64,000 nucleotides of DNA from Botryosphaeria dothidea. Lineage: Eukaryota > Ascomycota > Dothideomycetes > Botryosphaeriales > Botryosphaeriaceae. A program made the translations under genes and the position numbers. Shown here piece after piece: positions 35,314 through 48,046 of the stretch; position 1 is the first letter of the stretch, and every line of letters starts with the position of its first letter. The stretch covers positions 3,348,001-3,412,000 of the forward strand of contig WWBZ02000040.1 in assembly GCA_011503125.2 (NCBI GenBank). The letters are read 5' to 3'. The notes below the pieces were generated by a model that saw only the letters and a program-made list of their open reading frames with translations, had not been told where the DNA came from and did no database searches.

Positions 35314-36504
35314 CGGTATGAGGGGGTGGCCTAGGGAGGGGCAGCAGATTACTACTTCACGAAAGATGTTCATATAATGCTGGGATTGCTGGCGTTCACA
35401 GCCAGAAGTGGTCAACAAAAAGGGATGGAAGGACGGTTGGGGGACGGGTGGAGTCTTTTTCCTTCTTGGATGGATCGCGACGCTGGGATTGCAGGGCATG
35501 ACATGTACGAATCACGGTCGTTGTCGTCTGTTGTCTTTTGTTGTTGTCGCGGTGGGGTCGTTTCGAGCGGGTGATCTTCGCAGGTTACATACTCTGTACC
35601 ATACATACCCTTTCCTGCAAATGATAGCCAATGGGCCCCAAGAACAGCTTACACACTCGGCCGACAGGTGGCGTCGGTGCATTCGGGTGACGGAGGCGGG
35701 CGGAGACGGGCGGCAGCAGGCAAAATTGCGCCGCAGTCTCGCGGCATCACGATCTTCAAGCGCGGACTGCAGCGCGCACGGGGGTCGTTCGGGCAGTCGG
35801 AGGAGGGAGGGAGTCTTAGGTGCGGGTGCTTAGGCGAGCGGCAGCAGGGAGCTGGTTAGCTAGTTAGTTACGGCTGGCTTGCGTCACGGAACTTCGGGAA
35901 CTGCGCGACCGTTGGGTTGGTAATTTCAAGTCAATCCCTTTCCGCTGCTCACCATCGCCAGCAAACTCTTTTCCCAAGCTCTCCGTGATTGCTACTCCCT
36001 TGCGTTTACTCCCTGTCGCCGCCTCGAGTCCATCGGTTCCCTGCTCCCAGATCCCGCACGCTCCGCTCCCGCTGCCGCTTTCACCCGAGACAGCTGCCTT
36101 GTCAGCCCTGCGAGAGCTAAGGCCTAAGGGGGACGCTACTTATCGGCCTTATCGACCTCGAATTTCTACAGCAACGCCGAGAGATAGAGACGCGCCGCAC
36201 CTCGCCGACCGGACGCTGCAAAACGCCTGCCCGCCTCGAGAATTCCCGAGTCGCAAGTGTCCTCGTCCATTTTCCCTGCGAGACAACTCTCCGACGCGCC
36301 AACGCTTCGCCCGGACCGTGCAAGCTGTCAGCTGTCATCCAGCGAAAAAAAGACCCACGCTCGCACGACGCGCTCCCTCGATCTCTATCTCACGACTCAA
36401 TCACCCCGCGCCTAATTGACGCCTCCTAAGCTCGGACTCGCTCAGTCGTCTTCTTCGCTGACACATATCGCTGCCCCGCACCCGCGCATACCACATTCTA
36501 TACA
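35314..36504. other. 1.19 kb spacer upstream of the PIS1-like gene
   Basis: Holds the 3' flank of the Zn2Cys6 gene and the promoter and leader of the phosphatidylinositol synthase gene. The 500 bp before the ATG are pyrimidine-rich. No other feature is supported. Confidence 0.5.
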
Positions 36505-37490
36505 ATGTCGACGACGGAGAAGCCGCTGGCCAACGGCAACGGCAGCCTGAAGCCTGCCGCCGTCAGCCGGCCTGATGAGGAGGAGGAAAACATCTTCATG
36601 TTCATTCCCAACCAAATCGGTAAGGCCAGGTTCAATTTACGAGGAATGAAGACGCACGCTGACATTCGCCTCCTGCGTTACAGGCTACTCCCGCATCGTC
36701 CTCGCCGTCGCCTCCCTGTACTACATGCCGCTACACCCACGCACATGCTCGCTGCTCTACAGCATTTCCTGCCTCCTCGATGCTCTGGATGGTGTGGCCG
36801 CGCGCAAGTTCAACCAGTCGACAAAGTTTGGTGCCGTGCTGGACATGGTGACGGATCGGTGCACAACGGCCTGCTTGCTGGTCTTCCTGGCATCCGCTTT
36901 CCCGCGCTGGTCCATCGTCTTCCAGGGCCTGATCAGTTTGGATCTTGCCAGCCACTACATGCACATGTACGCCACGCTGAGCATGGGCGGTGCCGGCCAG
37001 AGCCACAAGAAGGTCGACGAAAGCAGGAGCTGGATCCTGAAGCAATACTACTCGAACAACGTGAGTGGAGGAACTTTTCGGGAATAAGTGAGACAAGCTC
37101 GACTTGCTAACGACCTTGTAGAAAGTACTTTTCACCTTCTGCGCCCTGAACGAGCTCTTCTTCATCGCGCTCTACCTCCTTTCCTTCTCCTCGCCGCTTC
37201 TCACACCTTCGCTCCTCCAGCCGCAGCCTTCCAGCCTCACCCCCGGCTCCCCCGCCGCGCCCAAGCCTTCGCTTCTGTTCACCAGCCCGTGGTCCGCTGG
37301 CGCGATGGAGATGGCGCGCGCAAACAAGATGGACAGCACTGTTCCGTGGATTCTGGCGATCGTCTCCTTCCCGGTCATGGCCGGCAAGCAGTTCATCAAC
37401 GTGGTCCAGCTCGTCAAGGCAAGCAAGTGGTTGGCTGAGGGTGACAGGGAGGAGAGGAGGAAGCTGGGTCTTCCCAAGAAGTTGAACTAG
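36505..37490 (+). CDS. PIS1: Phosphatidylinositol synthase (CDP-diacylglycerol--inositol 3-phosphatidyltransferase)
   Basis: Exons 36505-36619, 36684-37060 and 37122-37490 (introns 64 and 61 nt) give 286 residues. The enzyme joins myo-inositol to CDP-diacylglycerol to make phosphatidylinositol, in the ER membrane. The CDP-alcohol phosphotransferase signature D-x2-D-G-x2-A-R-x8-G-x3-D-x3-D is complete (DALDGVAARKFNQSTKFGAV followed by LDMVTD, about residues 70-95). Predicted membrane segments flank it (YSRIVLAVASLYYM, ACLLVFLASAF, VLFTFCALNELFFIALYLL, WILAIVSFPVMAGK). The first 30 residues are hydrophilic. The loop after SFSSPLLTPSLL is longer than in yeast Pis1 (220 residues) and Pro/Ser-rich, as in other filamentous fungi. 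Confidence 0.95.
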
Positions 37491-38937
37491 AGTGGTGAAA
37501 GGACCAACATGTCTGCGCTGAAGACTTGCTTCCGCGGACTACCTTTCAACTCTACCTCGGATTGGCCCCCAACGTTGAGGGAGATGGCCCCTCCATTGAG
37601 CACGCCAGAACACGACCGTAGAAGACTGATGATAGTATCGTCGTGAGTCCCTCCGGACTGTCCTGGAATGCCCGCCCGTCATCGGACTGGGCGTACTCCC
37701 TTTTTCCTAAACTCAGACCCATGGAGCATTTTGTGAGGAGCACGGGCATCTGCAGTAGTCAGAGCTGCAGCTTGGAGTATCGGAAATGTCGACCTTCGCT
37801 TTACGGAGATTCCTTCTCCCCGAATTCTCAATTTTTCATTTATTCTGTTGGCGCTGCCACCTTCGAATCACTTTCTTATCAGCTTCAAGGAATTTGTTCG
37901 AATTACTCCGGATTAGGGCATGTACGGGGATGGGGCTGGCGGTTGGCTCAACATCAAACTTCACACTGGGTTGCGGCGGGCGTACGCAGTAACTTTGTGA
38001 CAATATTCCAACGAATTCTCCTTTTAGACCCCTGTTCTTTCATTTTACCTTTTTTCTTCCACTGCACTGTAGGGCTGTTGAAGGCGTGCGCATGTGTTTT
38101 CTGGCAGGCGGAAATAGAAGGAAATTTGAAGCTCACGGGAGAAACGTGTTAGGATATTATCGGCGGCTTCATGTATACACGCCTAATATTTAATTATCAC
38201 TGTCAAACGTCGCGATGCAGCCGCCTCGGGCAGGCTGTGGTGGTGTACGTATTGGGGTGGCGGCTTTCGGATCGGTGGGAACAGAGAGCGGGAAACAGCT
38301 GACATGGAGAGCGGTAAGGTAAGCGGTGGGTGGCAGTCGGCGCGCGTGGAGCTTGCCAGACAGAAAGCTGGTGGATGGGGGGAAGATCGGATGGCTAGGC
38401 TTATGTCATGCACAGTCCGGCGTGTTTGTGGCTTGCCTCCACTTTCCACTATCGACTTGGCTTCTCTCGAAGTCTGGACCTTCTCTCCTATTGGGCCAAC
38501 ACATCGCAGACGCAGATTTTACTCTGAACAGGCAGCAGCATAACGGCGACAGAGTTTCCTGTCGCGTCGCTTCGCTTTATTCCGTGCACCGGTGAAGCGA
38601 AAGATGCTGGCGGGGTTGTTGCAGGGACAGGCATAGCTCCACTTCTTCGTTTGACTTCGCGGGGTTGGCGGTTGCCTGAAGCACACTGTGCAAGCTCTCT
38701 CTCCGACAACGTCGATTTCGCGAAGCCTGTTTGGGGACGATTTCTGGTTGCTGGATCGCATTCGTCGCCCTCTCTCCGACTTCGGCGTCCTGCTGAAGGG
38801 CAATACGACTTGTTGCTTTCTTCGTCGGTTGCTCTCCGCACTTAAGCATCTTCCAAGAGCTTGCATCACCTGTTCAATTGGATCCTTTACTATTCTGTTT
38901 TCTACCGTCAAGGGGGCATTGGCTATTGGCTTGCAGG
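37491..38937. other. 1.45 kb gene-free interval
   Basis: Between PIS1 and the serine hydrolase gene, both on the plus strand. Only short frames with no family resemblance. A T-rich stretch at 38030-38060 may mark the PIS1 3' flank. No repeat or RNA gene was recognised. Confidence 0.5.
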
Positions 38938-40921
38938 ATGGCGACAACTGCACGATCGCGTTCGTCGTCAAATGTTTCGTTGTCCCTCCTCATATCCACC
39001 CTCTTTCTTCCGGTGCTGAGCTGCTGTCTCGAGTCCTTTGGCGGAACACCACCACTTGTTGGGGCTGCACAGGTCTTCGGGCGGAAGAGTCAACAGGAAT
39101 TCTTGCACCATCAGGACCCGATCTTTGAGAATGAAGACGATTGGGTTTCTGGGGAAGAGGAGGAAGTAGGTGAATGGGAGGATTGGCAGAAGGAGAAATA
39201 TGTCGTGAAGGATCCATTTGATGAAGAGTTTGATCGGATGGTTGAAGAGACTTTGCAGCATTGGCATGTACCGGGGCTGTCGGTGGCGGTCGTACATGGG
39301 GATGATACTTTTGCGAAGGTAAGCACTATTTTCTTTGATTTTCAGTCTCTTGACATCTCTAGTGATGAACCTGAGGTCGAATTTCAGAAGCCTTCATTCC
39401 ATCACTTATTTATGACTTCCTTCTGACTTGGACCAGGGCTACGGCAAAGCCGAATTCCCCTCAAAGAACGCCACACCAGAGACCCTTTACTACGTCGGAT
39501 CCACCACCAAATCCTTCACAGCAGCGTCGATCCTGCTTCTTATCGAAGACAGCCACAAGAACGGCAGCAATATCCCTCGTCTGGAACTCACAACTCCCGT
39601 CTCAAGCATCATCCGTGAAGAGTTCGTCCTGCCAGACACGTACGCAACGGAAAAGGCCACACTCGAGGACCTGCTCACGCACCGCACCGGCATGCCGCGC
39701 CACGACCTCTCCTACGGCGACGGAACATTGCGCAGCTACGTTGAGAACCTGCGCCACCTACCCATGACGGCAGACCTGCGCACGTCCTGGCAGTACTGCA
39801 ACCTGATGTACACAACGCTCGCCTACATCATCGAAAAGCTCACCTCGACCGCCTACCCGGAATTCGTCCGCACCCGCATCCTCGCGCCCCTCAGCATGGC
39901 CAACACCTTCGCCAACATCGCCCAAGCCAAACAGCACGCCTCGCATCACCTCTCCGTCCCGTACTACTGGGACAACGCCACCGCCTCCTTCGTCGCCGAG
40001 CCCTACGTCTCCTCCCCCGTCCTCTACGGCGCCGGCAATATTCTGAGCAGCGTCTCCGACTACGCCAAGTACCTCCGCGCCCTGCTGACGCGCCGCCCCA
40101 ACTTCTTCCCCAACCCAAACGGGTTCGCGGAGCTGCGCAAGGCCGCCCGCATGGTCGAGGCGCTCGAGGAGAACTACGCGCCGTGGTCGAGCCCGCCCGT
40201 GTACGGCCTCGCGTGGACGCGGCAGACCTACAAGGGGCTCGAGGTCTTCTCGCACAGCGGCGCCGTGACGGGGTACGGCGCGGCGATGGCGTACGCGCCG
40301 AAGGCCGGCTGGGGCGTCGCCGTCATGGCGAACACGGAGGCGTGGGGCAACGCGGCGGTGGACCGGGTGTTTTACGCGCTACTGGACGCGGTCGTCGGGA
40401 CGCCGCCGGCGGGGCGCTGGGATGCGAAGGCGCATTGGGATGGCGTGCTGAGGGATGCGCTGGAGAGGAAGAGGGAGGCGAGGCGCATTTTGTATCCGGA
40501 TGCGCCGGCGGCGGGGGAAGCGTTGCCGTTGAGGTTGCCGGTGGAGAGGTATGCAGGGACGTATGTGAATGAGGGGTATGGAAAGTTGGTCTTGGAGGTC
40601 GTGGAGGGGCATGCGGCGTCGCCGTTTGGGAAGGGTGGGTCCGAGGGGGAGGAGGGGAACGGGAAGAAGCATCAGCATCTTCATGCATCCGTAGTCGATA
40701 AGACGTGGGGGTATGAGCTATGCCTCGAACACGTCTCGGGCGAGTTCTTCCTGGCTTGGCTGGGCCCACCGGCGGATGCGCCGAACGCCATGTTCATGAC
40801 GGATCTGCCGAAGAAGGCGGCTTTTGAGGCGGGCGTGAGCGGTAGGGTGGAGCGGTTTTTGTTTGCTGTGGAGCCGAAGATGGAGGATGAGAGTGTTGTT
40901 TTCACGAGAATGGAAGGGTAA
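38938..40921 (+). CDS. Serine beta-lactamase-like hydrolase (family S12), secretory
   Basis: Exons 38938-39318 and 39437-40921 (118-nt intron) give 621 residues. The first 35 residues end in a hydrophobic stretch (SLSLLISTLFLPVLSC), a signal peptide or membrane anchor. An acidic strip with EDDWVSGEEEE follows before the enzyme domain. The S12/class C beta-lactamase motifs are S-x-x-K at STTK (about 149-152), Y-x-N at QYCNLMYT, and HSG in VFSHSGAVTGYG. Thus a serine acyl-enzyme hydrolase or esterase is predicted; fungal members have varied and mostly unknown substrates, including esters and peptides. The C-terminal 120 residues form a lipocalin-like extension (RYAGTYVNEGYGKLVLEV). Intron phase 0 fits the conserved DTFAK/GYGKAEF junction. 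Confidence 0.9.
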
Positions 40922-41409
40922 AACTGAATAGGATGTAAGCACAGCAGATATAGCACTTCTGTATAGTCTGTCTTGTGGTATATAATTCTGCTTCTCTATT
41001 TGTCTGAGGGCAATCTTGTAGTACTTTTGAACAGGGAGGAAGCCAATATCAAGATGCATCACAACGAAGGCTCAGGTCTTGCTGGATGTGCTCAGTTCCT
41101 CCGTTTGAACAAGAAGAAAAAGAAGAAGCTCGCTAATAAAAACAGAAGGTAACCCAGAGAAAAAACTCCTGCCGCCATGCACGATGGACTAACGGTCATC
41201 AAGCACGTTGTGTTACCGTCAATCAAAAGAGAAAAAGACCGACAGCCAGCACAAGGCTCCTTCTAACTCTCCAAACCTTCCTCCATATCCAAAAGCCTGG
41301 TAGTTCCAGGCGCCCTCTCTGCGCTAGAATCTCCGAGAAAGCTCGTTCCAGCCTTCAATATTGACACAGGTGGGTGTCAAGATCCTGCGCAAGCAAAAAA
41401 TCGCCCAAA
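40922..41409. other. 488-bp convergent intergenic interval
   Basis: Separates the 3' ends of the serine hydrolase gene and the RdRP gene. A purine-rich tract lies at 41110-41150. Nothing else seen. Confidence 0.5.
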
Positions 41410-44400
41410 TCATCGGCACACACCTCCACCTTCACGAACAATCTCTTCCGCCGCAGTCTCGTAAGCCGTCTCCCCCTCCGCGCCCTGTAAATCATCCTCA
41501 TCAGTCACCGTCCCTCCGCTCCCAACTCTCCTCTCCCCCGTTAACCTCCCCCTTTTCGCCTTCTCCTTCTTGATCTGCCTCGGCTTCATACTCTTCCACA
41601 TCTCCAAGACCATCGGCCGACATTTCGTTCCCGCGGCCTTGATCCAGCACAGCTCGAAGCCAGCCATATGAAACGCAAACGTGCTCGGGCGCTGCCTCTT
41701 CCCGCGCATCCAAACGTGGTACAGCGCGCTCGCCTTCAGCAGCTCCCAATGCGTGCACGGCGCGTGGTTCACCTCCTCGCGGTGCCACCGGCGAATGACG
41801 GGACTGGCGGCCACGTTCAGCGGCTCGAGGGCGCGAAACTCCGGGTAGCAGGCGTCGACGGCGGCGTTGTAGGCGTCCGGGTCGTCGAAGGCGTCTTGGA
41901 GCTCGGCGCCGGCCATGGCGAACTTGCGCTTCTTCACGTGCAGCTTGTCGTTCCAGGTGTGGATGATCCTGCCCAGGCGCTCCGTGAGGGCTTGGAGCTC
42001 GTCGGCGATCTCCCGGTCGTCCTTGCCCTCGGCGACTTCGGCGAGGTAGGGGGCTTCGAGGGCCGGGTCCGGGCTGGAGATGTTGCTCTTGAAGGTGCGT
42101 TCGAGATCGTCGAGCGTTTTGCGGGTGTGCGGCTCGATGGTTTCGAAGTACAGGCGGTCGAGGATGTTGGCCCTGTTGTATTTGGTTGGGGAGATGGGGT
42201 ATCGCCTGGTTCTGGGCTTTGTCGATGTCTTCTTCTCGTCGCGATTTCTTTCCCTGGCCTCTTCGTACATGGGTTTGGGCAGAGGTTTCGGCAACTTGAT
42301 GCACTCCCGCCCGAACTTCTCGAAATCGGCGTGATCAAACACGTACCCGTTCTTTGCGTAATCCACCAGAAGGTCGTGCAAATCGGCGAGAGCTTTAGTG
42401 TTCCTGGCGACAAGGTTGTTCTCGGCGTAGAAGACCTTTTCGTATAGCTTGGTTGCCTGGCCGAGGAGGTTTGGTTTGCACCTGAACTTAAAGCTCGCCC
42501 GAAGAAAACCACTGATGGACTGTCCCTTGTACATCTCCTTCAGCTTTCTATCATCTACCTTGATCCCGCACTTTGTCGGATCAGGATCTTCCAAGGGGGC
42601 CGGCGCGTTCTTGAAAGGCTCGGCAAGATCAGGTTCCCAACAGACCCAAAAAGTATCTCCGTCATAATCACCGCCTTGGAGTTTGCCGGCAAGAGGGTAG
42701 CATCCTCTGGTTGGGAAGACAACAACGTCTCTAAGATGCCCAAGCTCAAGCTTGAACGTCGCTTGCACTTTCTGAATATCGGACTGCCTGAGTGCGGGGT
42801 TGCGCGCCACCAAAACGGGACGGTTGTGCAAGTAGCTTAAACAGTCCCCTGACGCCTCATCAATGAAACTCTTGCTAAAATGAACATGGATCTCTCCTGG
42901 TTTGAGTATGCGGAGAGGGTCTGCAACCCCCTTGATGTAGGTACAACGAGGAAGGTGGACGCGAACGTTTTGCCTCAGCAAGCGAAGGCTCTTTGCCACA
43001 AGTCGCTGCGTGACGTCGGCAAGATAGTCGCAGGATGTGTCGAAACCTGCTTCGAGAAGTAGATTCACTTTCTCTTGCAGCTGCAGAGGCATCCCCGCTT
43101 GCCATGTCAAGTCTTCTTCTCTGTTTCGCTCCTCTGCCAACAAATTCTGTTCATTGACCCATTTTCTCAAATGAACAGGGTTCTTACTAGCTTCCAGTAG
43201 CTTTTCCTGCTCTTGATCAAGGTGGTTCTCGAAAACTTTCTGAAGCGTCTTCGATGAAACGCCACGGTCTTCCAAGATAGGTAAAAAGGAGAGGTACACA
43301 CTTGATTCCTCCGCTGTGATTGTGGTTGAATGAAGGTCGAATGTAAGTCTATGAGGGTCATATTTACTGTCCGAGAGATCGTCGGTGTGGGGGTTGAACT
43401 TTAGTTGACTTTGCGAAATCTCGATCCAGACCTGGAGATGATAGGGGTCTTTCGTATCTGGAGAATCGCTTATCATCCACATGCCCTTTGCACCACCAAT
43501 GCGCCCCTGGAACGTGCTTGGAATTGGTCCTCTCTCCTTTTTACTGGCATCGGAGTCCTGCCATAGCTGTCTTGCTGCTCCGACTGATATCAGAGCGCAA
43601 CCATCGTTCATAACACGATTGCTCTGTTTATCGGTTGGCCACACAAGGCGCTTGTCGTTGAATCGGTCGTCTTCGCGTTCAAGATCCGCGACGGTATCTT
43701 TGGTATACCGAACCTGTGTCGGTTTAAACGTCAACGCAGGAGTTGTGTTTGTAAGTCCAAGGCTGATTCTCGCAAATGCCTTCAGGTAGGGTTGATTTGA
43801 GTTCGCAGCCAGCGGCATGAACCAGTTGATGAGATCGAATACAGTCATTTGATGCCTAGTGCCGGATCGGATCTTTTCTGGCCTCTTTCTCTCGATATCG
43901 CATCCTTTGGTTGCGAAGAGAATCACACGGTACCCGCGCATTTCAGCGCTCTGACGACGCAACGTTTGCTTTCTCGGCGCAAGAGCTTCGATGTGGATAA
44001 CTTCCCAAGCCCTCCCCAGAAACTTCTTTTTCTTAAAGCCCAACCAGTCTTCAAATCTGTCGGCAATGTTCTGCTCCTGTCCTTTGAGTCGTTCCGGAAT
44101 GTTCTCCCTTTTCAACGGAGGAGTCTCGAGATACAAAAACCGATCACCACCAAAAGCCCTTTGGAACCGACAAGAAGTATCTTCCACTTGCAGTGATCGT
44201 AGTCTAATTTTGAAGAGCGGACCATGGCTTTCCTCGTTGAAGGACAAGGACGCGTGCAAAGTAATATTCTGAAAAGCCTTTATAGGCTTACTCTGAACGT
44301 CGACTTCAGCAGCAGACCATGCTTGATTTGAGCTTTTCTGCAGATGATCAATGGTACCTTGGACATCGGCGTGCTTTTTGAGACAACTCCAAAAATCCGA

Positions 44401-45979
44401 GCAATCTTGCAGGTCTTCTTCATGGGCATCTGCGAGGAGTTCGTCGGGTTCCTTGCCTGTTTCCAGCGCAACACGCATGAATTCCCAACGATACTTGAAA
44501 GGCATTCTCTCCAATCTTGTGCTGAGCTTTTTTGTGCAAAAAAGACCCGCTGCCGGTAGGTCCCGTACTTGGTGCTGTTCCATGTCTTTGCTGGGGCTTA
44601 CAACGTTTTGAGACTCTTGGGATTCGCCTTCAGTGCCCAAGCTGAGTTCTCCCAAAGGTTTGGTGACGCCAAAGCTTGTTGCCGCTTTTGCCTTCTCTAT
44701 TTCCTGGTCAAAGTCGAATTCCGTCCCGATGGAACCAAACGTTCCTGAGCTGTGGAACTCTTCCTGTTGCTGAGACTTGGATGGCTGAGAAGGAAACGCT
44801 GATGTTGCGAAGGAAGTATTGGCAGTCGCGGTGGCATTGTCCCTGTAATCGGAGAACACTGAGTCTGTCCTCGACAGGGTAGTTGAGCCAAAGGAAGTCG
44901 TCGATGTAGTCATCGAAGTCGTCGTTGAAGGCCGTCTTGATGATGATGATGATGATGATGAGCTTGACCGGCTTGCCTTTACTCGTGGAAGCGGCACTGA
45001 GGGAACCGCAAACGAGCCTTCCGACTTTTGCTTGCCAGCCGACGTCCTGCGTTGCTTAGGAGACTGCTCCTCCTCTGTAGAAGCATCCGAAGTCCTTTTT
45101 ACTCTTTGTTGATGGCGCAAACGGCGTGGTGGATTGTCCACTTTATCGCGCTCACTAGGACTTGAGCGCTCTGATTTTCGCAGACTCGCCATTAAAGAGG
45201 GAGAGGGCGGCGACGGCCCAGCTTGCTCCTCATCCTCGGTGCGAGTCGGAGTATCCGGTTGTGTGGGGTCTAGTACATCTTCTGGATAAGAGATGGAGTT
45301 CTCATCATTTAGTGGCACCTTCATAGGTGAGCTCGTTCTCAATGCTAGCACCCGTCAGCTCATGATTTCAGCGGCTTCCGCCAAAGGCTCCCAAATCTGA
45401 TCCGGACAAGGACTGAAGAATCCAAGGAGCTCTCAGCAACTTCACCTATCGTTAGAGAGAACAAGGTGAGGTAGAGGAATGATAGTGAAATGTAAAGGGT
45501 AACCTACGCGGACGGTTGGACGCAGAAGCTGGCGCTGGCTGTAGCTGTGTCGTGCTCCGGGGTAAGGGAGTTGCTGCTTGTTGTAGCTTCTGCTGCACAG
45601 TTTTACCTCCGCTGTGGCCTGGTCTTGGCTGTCTTTTTTGCTCTTCCCTTAAAGACTCAAGAAGCTGGCGCAGGTAAGGGAGGTGATCTCTGTGTGGCTT
45701 TTTTTGCACTGTTACTTCGAACCCATTGATCATTCGAATCAGCGGATCCCTATACCCCCAGTACAAGATCTTGATGAGATTAATACACCTGTCGGCGTCG
45801 TTATCTCTGCTGTGACTCGGTGACCAATCGAGGCCTCGAGGTGCTAGTCCGAGTCGATATTTTCTCTCAAGGTTTTCAACAATTTCGTTGATCTTTCTGT
45901 GATGCACGCTGCCTGGCGTACTAGGTGGGTCTTCAATTGGAGGGACGTATGGTCGAGCACGCTGGAGTTGCCGATACAT
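41410..45979 (-). CDS. RNA-dependent RNA polymerase of the RNA-silencing type
   Basis: Two exons, 45979-45508 and 45344-41410, joined by a 163-nt intron (GTAGGT donor, CTGAC branch, GTGCTAG acceptor), give 1468 residues. These enzymes make double-stranded RNA from aberrant single-stranded transcripts and feed Dicer in quelling or meiotic silencing. The catalytic loop is GGDYDGDTFW (Asp at about 1050, 1052 and 1054). Flanking family blocks include IHVHFSKSFIDEASGDCL, VLVARNPALRQSDIQKV, FPTRGCYPLAGKLQGG and FKLELGHLRDVV. The N-terminal exon carries a conserved-looking helical region (INEIVENLERKYRLGLAPRG) typical of fungal silencing RdRPs. A Ser-rich disordered section with a poly-Ser run encoded by (TGA)8 separates it from the core. 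I cannot assign it to the QDE-1 or SAD-1/RRP-3 branch by eye. The N-terminal exon could be taken for a separate gene. Confidence 0.92.
44938..44961 (-). repeat. (TGA)8 microsatellite encoding poly-Ser in the RdRP gene
   Basis: Eight perfect TGA units on the plus strand, read as TCA serine codons on the coding strand. The tract lies in the disordered N-terminal part, where length change should be tolerated. Confidence 0.95.
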
Positions 45980-46665
45980 GATGCTCCAGCGACAACACAC
46001 GTGAGGCGAGTTGCATCAAGCTGAAGTCATTGGGGGGTCGGAAGACACGGAAAACTTATGGCATTGGGGTTGTGAGCAATTGAAGGACGGCAGCGGTGAC
46101 GGCGGTCCGGAAGATGTAAGGGAGAGGGAGATTGACAGCAAGACAACGCACCGGGGGCGCCAGCTGGGCGTTGATAAGGCCACAAGCCAATCATGTCGAA
46201 TGGCGACGCGGGGAGAGGGTCCTTCAGCGGCTCGGCTCGCCAGGCAACCGCTAGGCGTCCTAATTTTACTTGCCATCACGTGCACTCACTCCGCACACCT
46301 TACCTGCCGCTGCCCGCGGCACCGGGACCACTGGAGAAATGCAGTCATGCAGCTGCTGCTTCCCCAACCAACCCCGTGGATCACATTCTGCCGCTGCGGC
46401 ACTCTCTTGATAGCACAACAATCACGGGACTCGGAAACAGCAGGGGTGCTGGCTTTTAGATATGCAAGGAACCGTTTTGGCCGACTCTATGCAGGACTCG
46501 TCACGTTGGCAAAGATCATTGATAGTATGCTCCCTGATTGGCAGGATGGTGCCATGCATCGATTTTCGGGCGATTGCGCCGCGAGGGATATTCATCATGC
46601 ATTCGAGTCGTGAAAACCAAAAAGAAATCCAGGTGCCCTTTTTCTACGTGGCCCAAGATGCCCGC
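45980..46665. other. 686-bp spacer, RdRP promoter / TCTP 3' flank
   Basis: Upstream region of the RdRP gene and downstream region of TCTP, both minus strand. No coding frame or repeat is supported. Confidence 0.5.
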
Positions 46666-47509
46666 TTACACCTTCATCTCGGTCAAACCGTGCTTCCAGA
46701 TGGTGACATAGGGGGTGACACCGTCCTCGCGGTAGTTAAGGAGGATGACCCTGAGCCGTAACATTAGCTTGTGCGCCGCGCTGAACGAGGGTAATCGTGA
46801 GCCACTTACATTCCGTCGGGGTCCATGGACTCGCCAATGAAGAACTCGTAGTCCTTGAAGTTGCCAATGACCTTCTTGGCGAAGGTAGAGGCCTTGGTCT
46901 CGAAGTCCTTGACCTCCTCATCGCTGGCACCCTTCTCCTTGAGAGCCTCCTTGACCTTCTTCATGTAGGCTGTACAGCCGGTTAGCGACACATATTCTAG
47001 ATCGGCAGGACGGCACATATACTCTTGAGGTAGGAGAGATACGACTTCTTGTCGAAAGACGTCTCGTTCAGGCGGAAAGAGTGGACGACATCGAGGACGG
47101 TCTGGGCGGCGTCATCGACGTCGTCACCACCCTCCTCAGCAGAGGGGTTGGCACCAATGTCTGCACTCAGGGTAAGCCTTCGTCGCGGAAGAATTTGTGT
47201 GGGCGGCGCAGGGAAGGGCTAACCGATGTTGTCGTTGCCGATGGTGATCTTCTTGCAGTCGGCCTCGTAGACGGTGCCGTCGATCTCCTTCAGGTCGTAG
47301 GAGTCGGAGATGAGCTCGTCACCGGTGATGATGTCCTGCGCGGGAGGTCAGCTGGGGCTTATCCGAGGGTCTCGCGGTTGTCTTGTCTGGTCATTCGAGG
47401 TCGAAGCAGCCGCTCGAGTCGGCATGGGGCCACGGTCGGGATGCCCCGCTTCAGGCGTCTGCAGAACCCAGACAGGAGCAAGGACAGGACGCACCTTGAA
47501 AATAATCAT
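46666..47509 (-). CDS. TMA19: Translationally controlled tumour protein homolog (TCTP)
   Basis: Five exons (47509-47495, 47335-47224, 47160-47023, 46969-46810, 46750-46666) give 169 residues, the normal length. TCTP is an abundant cytoplasmic protein that associates with ribosomes and is linked to growth, stress response and microtubules. Family blocks are clear: [70 protein letters not shown] and the end [16 protein letters not shown]. The first coding exon is only 15 nt (MIIFK) and is followed by a 159-nt intron; four introns in so short a gene suggest intron-dependent high expression, which is an inference. Divergent from SUR2. Confidence 0.96.
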
Positions 47510-48046
47510 TTTGGCGGCGTGGGTGGTGGAGCAGGCTGAGGAGAGAGCGCGAGGAGTGGGCGGGCAGTGGAAATGGTGGCGGTCTAATTCACGATGATTG
47601 ACGGGCGGAGAAGATTTGGCTGGATGGTGGGGTTTGGTTTTTCCTTCAGCGGGCGCTGGCGCCGCTAGGCCGAGTCGGGCAAGGGTAGGGCAAGGGCACG
47701 GCGCCTGCGCGCAATCTCCGTTTTCGCCACAGACTCGCAGCCAGGCTCTCCCGCGGCGCGAGTGGTCTGCAGAACGTGTGACAGCATACGACGGCTCTAA
47801 TACTTCACCTCCGTCGCCTGCCGCTGCCGTCTCCTGTCTGCTGTCGCTCCTTTACCCTCGAATCCTGCCCTGAGGCCCGTTGCCTCCCCTGTCTCTCCAA
47901 TCGAATCCGCCGACGCTCGCATTCCGCGCTTGCCCGCGACTGTTGACGCTGAGGCCCCTAGACACCGCCGGCGTCGCGCTCTTCGCCTTCTTCTGCCGCG
48001 CCCATCCGCTCTCTCTCCCTCCCTACACCACCACACAGCAGCAGCA
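47510..48046. promoter_or_regulatory. Shared divergent promoter, TCTP / SUR2
   Basis: 537 bp between divergent start codons. A CCAAT box lies at 47897-47901. The SUR2 side is rich in CT tracts (47820-48030), typical of highly expressed fungal genes. Confidence 0.45.

Noticed and set aside
45452..45999. Separate small gene upstream of the RdRP
   Set aside because: The frame splices in phase to the RdRP core and its helical region fits the polymerase N-terminus.
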